In this document: positions 57,441-64,000 of the stretch, piece after piece | How positions within the stretch are numbered: the first letter of the stretch is position 1 | Layout of the letters: the number at the start of each line of letters is the position of its first letter | NCBI RefSeq assembly: GCF_018294505.1 | Contig: NC_057804.1 | Location: forward strand, 256,475,251-256,539,250 | DNA: 64,000 bases | Direction of reading: 5' to 3' | From: Triticum aestivum | Taxonomy: Eukaryota > Streptophyta > Magnoliopsida > Poales > Poaceae | The notes under the pieces: generated by a model | What the model was told of the DNA's origin: nothing | Seen by the model: only the letters and a program-made list of their open reading frames with translations | Database searches by the model: none | Program-made: the position numbers and the translations under genes

Positions 57441-58090
57441 CTATTGACGGATTTGAATACTAAGAAAGAATTTCAGCTCTTCCATAATGGACATCTGATA
57501 TTGCTCTTGCAGCGTATGCCCAAACTCATCACTGTATCTCTTATTTGTGCAGCCGAAGATAATGTCATCTACATAGATTTGGCGTACAAACAATTCTCCA
57601 TCATATGTCGTCGTGACAAGAGTGGGATCTAGCGAACCAAGTTTGAGGCCTTTGTTCTTCAGGAATTCTATAAGCGTGTCATACCAAGCGCGAGGAGCTT
57701 GTTTGAGGCCATAATGTGCCTTGTTGAGTTTGTAGACCATATCATGACGCTTTGGATCTTAGAAACCAGGATATTGGGTAACATATACTTCTTCTTCAAT
57801 TTTGCTGTTGAGGAAGGCACTCTTCACATCCATTTGATACAAAAGAATGTTGTTGTGGTTAGCATAGGCTAGTAGTATACGAATTGCTTCAAGTCTAGCC
57901 ACATGAGCAAAGGGTTTATCAAAGTCAATCCCTTCCACTTGTGTTTCACCCTGAGAAACAAGACGAGCCTTCTTTTTGACAATTTTCCCATGCTCATCTT
58001 GCTTGTTGTGATAGATCCATTTGGTGCCAATAATATTGTGCTTGCGAGGATCAGGATGTTTAACTAGCTACGGGACATTATTCAGCTCAA
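57441..58090 (-). pseudogene. Reverse transcriptase of Copia element F, broken
   Basis: Reading from 58090 gives IIGTKWIYHNKQDEHGKIVK, RLVSQGETQVEGIDFDKPFA and YQMDVKSAFLNSKIEEEVYV, then a stop near 57762, then KLNKAHYGLKQAPRAWYDTL and the catalytic block IYVDDIIFGCTNK near 57565. A stop at 57441 ends it. The motifs and order fit a Copia RT. Confidence 0.85.
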
Positions 58091-58094
58091 ACTA

Positions 58095-58640
58095 TTAAAG
58101 CTCTTCTTGCACTGCTTGAATCCATTCAGGTTCCATGAATGCTTCATCAACTTTCTTGGGTTCAGATATAGAGACAAATGCAAAGCGCCCATGGAAGTCT
58201 GCTAGCTGGGTTGGTCTTGAACGAGTGAGAGGACCGAGTGCATTGATACTGTCAATGATCTTCTCAATATGTACATCATTGGCCACACGAGGATGGGTAG
58301 GGCGAATACTTTGCTCTTGTTGATTTTCATTGTCAGCTTCAATATTGTCTCCAGACTGAGCATTATCTTCATGTTGATTAGGTGCCAAATGATGATTTCT
58401 TCTTCAGCTTGTTCCTCCGTGGGTATGATTTCTCAAGTACCCATATGCTTGATAGATTCACTAGGAGAAGCTTCATCTAGCACATTTGGTAGATGCTCTC
58501 TCTGCGAGCCATTAGTCTCATCGAACCGCACATCTATAGTTTCAACCACTTTATAGTGAAAGATGCCGAAGACTCTGTAGGTGTGCGAATCCTTTCCTTA
58601 AAAAAGCATAAAACTTTCATGTGCTTTTGGTGCAAATTTT
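58095..58640 (-). pseudogene. Integrase-RT linker of element F, broken
   Basis: The frame 58388-58095 is acidic and Gln-rich (DNIEADNENQQEQSIRPTHP), then LADFHGRFAFVSISEPKKVD and EAFMEPEWIQAVQEEL, the usual lead into a Copia RT. The rest towards 58640 can be followed only in pieces. Two stops separate it from the RT. Confidence 0.7.
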
Positions 58641-58652
58641 CAAGTGTGGTTT

Positions 58653-58941
58653 TGTGACGACCCGAGACCGACGCTCCATATGCCTTCTAGTTATTTCGTT
58701 GCCGCCATGTGTTTTATTTGCTTGTTGGATTTCATCATTGCATCATGTGCGTTGCATCCGCATGTTTTCGCAAACTTGCATTCACTCGTAGTTGTCGCTT
58801 CTTCCTTGTCTCTGTTGACCTCCTCTTAGGTTAACCGGACCGCTCTCTTCTCTCTCTCCCGTGAGACCATCAAACCCCCCTTATCTCCGCAACCTAATGG
58901 CTCCGACCACCTCCCTGGATTTGCGTCGCGGACCAACCACA
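58653..58941. repeat. Unassigned repeat fragment between elements F and G
   Basis: It begins TGTGACGACCCGAGACCG, which resembles an LTR start of a Gypsy family, and ends where element G starts. No gene and no second copy in the window. Confidence 0.35.
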
Positions 58942-59899
58942 TGTTGGAATTTGCTAGTGGGCTTTTGGCCCAAAGCCCAACTAAAATTCTGAAATTCTCT
59001 AGGCCCATTCATGCACACATGTGAGTGGAATGAGTGAGGCTAAAGTTTAGTCCCACCTCATAAGTTGAGAGAAAGTTTCACCTCTATAAGGTGAGCTCTT
59101 CTACCACTTGTATGAGCATGAGAAGAGGAGGCCTACACGCGCGCTCCTCCTCCTCGCTCGCCTCGCCACGCCATGCCTCGCCTCGCCTCGTCGCAACGCA
59201 CCGCGGGTTGCGGCATTGAGCCGAGCCGAGGACAGAGCTATGCACGTTGTCTATATTTTTGGTGCTCGGGAAAAATTAATGAGTCATCAATTAATAATTA
59301 ATGAAGGCGTTAATTACTGAACCGATTCCGATTCTTTTGGATCGTGATGACTCGCACGTGGGGTTTACTCCCATGACCTACCCGGCCCACACTATATAGT
59401 CAGGCAGACGTTTACCCTACCCGTGGCTGCTTCGTATGGTTTCCCACCACTGTTCCATATCATTGCGCCACCAAGCAAGTCTTTTCCATCCATCCTTTCG
59501 GCATGCACCGGGGAAGGGACAGCAGGCCTCTGGAACCCCGCCTCTCGTTTTCCTGTATCGGAGAGGGGCGATCAGGTTTTTGGGGAGCGCACTTGCGCAA
59601 CTGCTGGCAGCGACGACTTCGCGAACGACGACTCGTTCCCCGACCTCAGCAACCTTATCCTCGACAATATGGGCGACAACGTCAACGCCGGCGGTGCTGC
59701 TCCCGCTGCACCGTATGTGATTCTATCTTTCCTGTTCGAGATCATGGTAGTATTCATGTTTCTAGTACGTGCCCTAGATGTGATCTGTTCATCTGCTATG
59801 CTAGTTCGCATGATTAATTCAATCTCTGCTACTGTAGTCATGATTTATCTTCTGTTTATTCATATTAAATCTCGTAGTAATTTGCTCATATTTCCACCA
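58942..59899 (+). repeat. Probable 5' LTR of element G
   Basis: It starts TGTTGGAATTTG. An end at CCACCA (59899) would nearly mirror the TGTTGG start, but without the 3' LTR the end is not proven, and I see no usual primer site after it. A TATA-like CTATATAGTC lies near 59391, followed by an ATG-led open stretch. Confidence 0.5.
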
Positions 59900-60948
59900 A
59901 TCCAAAAACATTATTATAGGCAATTTGCTCCGAGTGGTTTTGCTGTGCATCTGAAGCCACCTACCTTTAAGGGGGCGTAATATAAGAGGTGGCGCATGAG
60001 AGAAGTCTACTGGTTTCGGACCATGGGCTGCTATGACGCCACCAAGGGCAAGCCTGAGGGCGATCTTAATCCAGCACAGCTGGAAACTTTTGAGAAGATC
60101 GATACTCTCTTTAAAAGCGCTCTTCTCGGTGTTCTTGATGACTCCATTGTGGACTCGTATATGTCGTTTGACAACGGCAAGGACATGTGGGCTGCGCTCG
60201 AGGCCAAGTTTGGTGCCTCGGACGCCGGCAACGAGTTGTACGTCATGGAGCAATTCTATGACTACAAGATGACTGATGAGCGCTCTGTTGTACGGCAGGC
60301 TCATGAGATACAGTCGCTCGCAAAAGAACTTGAGTACTTCCAGTGTGTGTTGCCGGACAAATTTGTTGCCAGAGGCATCATTGCCAAGCTTCCACCTTCG
60401 TGGAACAATTTTGCTACTTCCCTGAAACACAAGAGACAAGAGTTTTCCGTTGCGGATCTCATTGGTACTCTTGATGTTGAAGAGAAGGCGAGAGCAAAGG
60501 ACACACGTGCTCGAGTTGCCGAGGGAGATTCTAGTGACCACATGGTACAGAAGAAGAACTTCCAGCCCAACAAGTTCAAAAACAACAAGAACAAAACTCA
60601 TGGCAAAGGCAAGTTTGATCCAAAGAACAAGCCATCGCATTCTACCAACTTCAAGAAGAATTCTCACAAGAAGGGGAAGGGACTTTGCCTTGTCTGTGGT
60701 GATCCTAATCACTGGGCTCCGAAGTGTCCTAACCGGTTTGAGGAGCATGAACCTAAGAAGAGCGGCAAGTCCACTAATGTTGTCATCGGTGATACTGATA
60801 TGAAGGAATCTGGGTACGGTATTCTTCCTACCATCCTTTCAGTATTTCAATCTCCTGATTGGTTAATTGACGCTGGTGCCAATGTACATGTTTGTGCTGA
60901 GCCTCAATGTTTTCTTCTTACCAGGTCACAGGGACTTCTCCCGTGCTG
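59669..60948 (+). pseudogene. Gag and protease start of element G, possibly with an intron
   Basis: The main frame runs from ATG 59996 to 60948. Gag is well kept (YKMTDERSVVRQAHEIQSLA, VARGIIAKLPPSWNNFATSL), with a CCHC knuckle CLVCGDPNHWAPKC at 60686-60727. The protease active site reads LIDAGANVHVC, DAG instead of DTG (60869-60877). A one-base loss near 60900 then shifts frame. Upstream, an ATG at 59669 is in the same frame. Between it and gag lie a GTATGT donor (59713) and a TATTATAG acceptor (ending 59919) that would remove 207 bases and keep the frame. A TAA at 59978-59980 breaks the joined frame in this copy. Confidence 0.7.
59713..59919 (+). other. Candidate intron at the start of the element G gag
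   Basis: It starts GTATGTGATT and ends CATTATTATAG, 207 bases, U-rich in its second half. The length is a multiple of three and it has no stop, so reading through is also possible and would add a very hydrophobic segment. It would span the presumed LTR end. Confidence 0.4.
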
Positions 60949-61931
60949 ATGGGGAACATGTCACATGCTATCATTCGAGGTGTCAGTACGGTCATTCTAA
61001 AGTTTACTTAGGGCAAGACCGTGCGTCTGAAGAACGTTTATCATGTGTCGTCCATCAATAAAAATCTCGTTAGCGGTTTCCGTTTATGTCGAGATGGTTT
61101 TAAGTTGGTTTTTGAGTCCAATAAAGTTGTAATTTCCAAGTGTGGACAATTAGTTGGAGAAGGCTATGAGTGCAGAGGCTTGTTCCACCTATCTTTGTCA
61201 GATATTTGCACTAAAGTTATTAATAATGTTTGCCACAATAATGAGTCGGATATTTGGCATTCATGACTTTGTCATACTAACTTTGGTTGCATGACTCGGC
61301 TAGCCAATATGAATTTAATTCCGAAAATCTCTACTATCAAAGGCTCTAAGTGCCAAGTATGTGTGCAAGCTAAACAACCTCGCAAGTCCCATAAGACTAC
61401 AGGCGCAAGAGACTTGGCGCCACTAGAGCTTATACATTCTGATCTTTGTGAGATGAATGGCATGTTGACAAAAGGTGGAAAGAGATATTTCATGACATTG
61501 ATTGATGAATCCACTAGATATTGTTATGTGTATCTTCTGAAATCAAAAGATGAGGCTTTAACTTTCTTCAAAAACTATAAAGCTGAGGCAGAGAGGACGC
61601 CTCCCTAGTCACCTCAGTCTAATGGGGTGGCCGAAAGAAAGAATCGAACTCTAACTGATTTGGTTAACGCCATGTTAGACACATCGGGTCTTTCCAAGGA
61701 ATGGTGGGGGAGGCGCTAATGACCACATGTCATGTCCTAAACCGAGTTCCCACAAAGCATAAGACCATGACTCCATTTGAGGAATGGGAAAGGAAAAGGT
61801 TGAAACTCTCTTACCTGTGTTCTTGGGGTTGTTTGGCGAAAGTCAATATACCAATTCCCAAGAAGCGCAAGCTTGGACCAAAAACCGTGGATTGTGTTCT
61901 TCTAGGCTATGCTTTTCATAGCATTGGTTAA
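60949..61931 (+). pseudogene. Protease-integrase region of element G, broken
   Basis: Pieces include LKNVYHVSSINKNLVSGFRL, the head WHS-stop-LCHTNFGCMTRLAN (TGA at 61264-61266), and CVQAKQPRKSHK, then the core with its first Asp (LELIHSDLCEMNG). Near 61594 the sequence jumps from KAEAE to RTPP, followed by a TAG and SNGVAERKNRT. The block with the second catalytic Asp is therefore deleted, while the Glu remains. Reading shifts frame and stops again at 61929-61931. This integrase cannot work. Confidence 0.8.
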
Positions 61932-61937
61932 AGATTT

Positions 61938-63773
61938 TTGATAATAAAATCTGAGGTATCCGACATGCATGTTGTTACGATTATGGAGTCTAATGATGCG
62001 ACTTTCTTTGAGGACATATTTCCTATGAAGGATATGTCAAGTTCATCAAATCAGGAGATACCTACTCCATCTAGTGAGGAACTCACTGTAATTCCTGAAC
62101 CCACCATTGTGATGGAACACGTTGAGAATCCTGTTGAGGGTGACAATGAAACTCCTGTAAGGAGTAAGAGACAGAGGACTGCAAAGTCCTTTGGTGATGA
62201 TTTCATTGTGTACCTTGTGGATGACACACCCAGGACTATTTCAGAAGCCTATGCATCTCCTGATGCTGACTGCTGGAAGGAAGCTGTTCATAGTGAGATG
62301 GATTCCATCTTAGCTAACGGAACATGGGAGTTCACTGACCGTCCTTATGGGTGCAAACCTGTAGGATGTAAGTGGGTGTTCAAGAAGAAGCTTAGACCTG
62401 ATGGTACGATTGAAAAGTACAAGGCACGGCTTGTGGCTAAGGGTTATACCCAGAAAGAAGGTGAAGACTTCTTTGATACTTACTCACCCGTGGCTAGACT
62501 GACCACAATTCGGGTGCTACTATCACTGGCTGCCTCACATGGTCTTCTCGTTCATCAAATGGACGTTAAGACGGCTTTCCTCAATGGAGAGTTGAAGGAG
62601 GAAATTTACATGGATCAGCCAGATGGTTTTGTAGTACCTGGTCAGGAAGGAAAGGTGTGCAAGTTATTAAAGTCTTTATATGGCCTTAAACAAGCTCCTA
62701 AGGAGTGGCATGAGAAGTTCGAAAGAACATTAACTGCTGCCGGCTTTGTAGTAAATGATGGTGACAAGTGTGTGTACTATCGCCATGGTGGGGGCGAAGG
62801 AGTTATTCTTTGTCTGTATGTCGACGACATATTGATCTTTGGAACCAAACTTGATTTAATCAAGGAGGTTAAGGATTTCTTATCTCGCTGTTTTGAGATG
62901 AAGGATCTAGGAGTAGCTGATGTTATCTTAAACATCAAGCTGTTGAGAGATGAGAATGGTGGGATCACACTGCTTCAGTCTCACTATGTGGAAAAGGTCT
63001 TGAGTCGTTTTGGGTATAGCGACTGCACGCCTTCTCCAACTCCATATGATGCTAGTGTGTTGCTTCGAAAGAATCGACGGATTGCTAGAGATCAACTGAG
63101 GTATTCTCAGATTATTGGCTCGCTTATGTATTTGGCGAGTGCCACGAGGCCTGACATCTCTTTTGCTGTGAGCAAGCTGAGTCGGTTTGTGTCAAAACCG
63201 GGAGATGATCATTGGCGTGCGCTTGAGAGAGTTATGCGCTACTTGAAGGGCACTGCGAGCTATGGGATTCACTACACCGGGTATCCAAGGGTACTGGAGG
63301 GTTATAGTGACTCGAACTGGATATCTGATGCTGATGAGATTAAGGCCACAAGTGGTTATGTTTTTACACTTGGTGGTGGCGCTGTTTCCTGGAAGTCTTG
63401 CAAGCAGACCATCTTAACGAGGTCAACTATGGAAGCAGAACTCACAGCATTAGACACTGCCACTGTTGAAGCAGAGTGGCTTCGTGAGCTATTGATGGAC
63501 TTACCTATGGTTGAAAAACCAATACCCCCTATCCTGATGAACTGTGATAATCAAACTGTGATCGTCAAGATAAACAGTTCTAAGGACAATATGAAGTCCT
63601 CAAGGCATGTGAAGAGGAGATTAAAATCTGTCAGGAAACTGAGGAACTCCGGAGTTATTACGTTGGATTATATCCAAACGTCGAAAAACTTGGCAGATCC
63701 CTTCACAAAGGGTCTATCACGTAATGTGATAGATAATGCATCGATGGAGATGGGTTTGAGACCCACCGCATGA
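61938..63773 (+). pseudogene. Reverse transcriptase and RNase H of element G, intact frame
   Basis: The frame is open for 611 codons but begins just after a stop without a real ATG, so it is the 3' part of a broken polyprotein. The RT has [40 protein letters not shown] and YVDD at 62817-62828. RNase H has [32 protein letters not shown] and [14 protein letters not shown], and the end reads [12 protein letters not shown]. All expected motifs are present. It copies RNA to DNA in a Copia element. Confidence 0.85.
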
Positions 63774-64000
63774 GTTGTCCATAGTGGTAACCCACTCTAT
63801 GTGATCGGAGATCCCGTGAAGTAGAAGTGGGAGACAAGCTGTTGGTCAGCTGAGAGGAGAGTATCCTTATTTTAATTATCCCACTCCGTGAAGATGCAAT
63901 ACTCTCCTGATCTGCATGGCAGGTTGATATCTATCTTAATGTGTTCCAAGTGGCTTATTTGAGTAAGCAGAGATGTTGTCCTGCAGAGCATCTCCTGAGG
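63774..64000 (+). other. 3' non-coding region of element G
   Basis: It follows the TGA of pol and contains GAAGTGGGAGACAAGC near 63823-63838, a polypurine-tract-like word. No LTR start TGTTGGAATTTG appears before the window ends, so the true tract is likely further right. Confidence 0.6.

Larger units (their letters stand above)
55609..58652 (-). mobile_element. SIRE-type Copia relic F
   Basis: Minus-strand pieces in order are the linker after integrase, RT and RNase H, followed by non-coding DNA probably belonging to its 3' end. The CACTA terminus cuts it at the left. At the right it stops near 58650 within the integrase-RT linker. Lineage is judged from the RT and RNase H wording. Confidence 0.7.
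58942..64000 (+). mobile_element. Copia element G, partial (runs off the right edge)
   Basis: An LTR-like region starting TGTTGGAATTTGC is followed by gag, protease, integrase, RT and RNase H in Copia order. A purine-rich site and a stretch of 3' non-coding DNA follow; the 3' LTR is beyond the window. Gag and RT-RNase H are long and well preserved, while the protease-integrase part has several breaks. Confidence 0.85.

Noticed and set aside
59108..59320. A 70-residue frame in the leader of element G
   Set aside because: Arg/Ala-rich low-complexity translation of a CG/CT-rich LTR stretch; no support as a gene.

Overview
The window looks like intergenic DNA from a large grass genome of the Triticeae (wheat, Aegilops or barley type). 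I find no intact host gene, tRNA, rRNA or CRISPR array. Almost every base I can assign belongs to a nest of transposable elements typical of that tribe: Athila-lineage Gypsy elements with tRNA-Asp-type primer sites, a BARE/Angela/WIS-like Copia, Tat-like Gypsy pieces, a large-LTR derivative of Tekay type, a CACTA terminus and a hAT-like MITE. Family names are from recognition only; no search was run.

Layout. 380-2930 (+): decayed Tat-like Gypsy pol (E) with a 363-bp hAT-like MITE inside. About 2931-3920, 30039-30275 and 55193-55608: pieces of one non-coding CACTA-like element, whose right terminus is at 55608. 3921-10721 (+): non-autonomous Athila-like element A, with its 3' LTR truncated. 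10722-30038 (-): Athila-like element D with broken gag, protease, RT, RNase H and integrase; its 5' LTR is split by a 12.9-kb LARD (16065-28929, TSD GCATC). 30276-55192 (-): Athila-like element B (TSD GTTGC), keeping only gag-protease. B is split by Tat-like element C (33940-41837, TSD AGCTC) and, within its 5' LTR, by an intact Copia (45582-54305, TSD GTCAC). 55609-58652 (-): SIRE-type Copia relic F. 58942-64000 (+): Copia element G, running off the right edge.

Order of events. The 5-bp duplications fix the nesting: C and the intact Copia lie inside B, B and D lie inside the CACTA, and the LARD lies inside D. Hand counts of LTR differences over the parts compared agree: B about 8%, C about 4%, LARD about 2%, intact Copia about 0.35%. 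The intact Copia is therefore the newest arrival and the only element here with a complete reading frame.

How the parts could work together. A, B, C and the LARD each lack a full gag-pol and would need proteins from relatives; D and the 1328-residue Copia show what such helper proteins look like. The least routine features are a B3-like reading frame in antisense inside C with its own TATA box, a possible frame-preserving intron at the start of the gag of G, gene-like GC-rich promoter islands inside the 4.7-kb LARD LTRs, and traces of gag and integrase that identify the LARD's parent.
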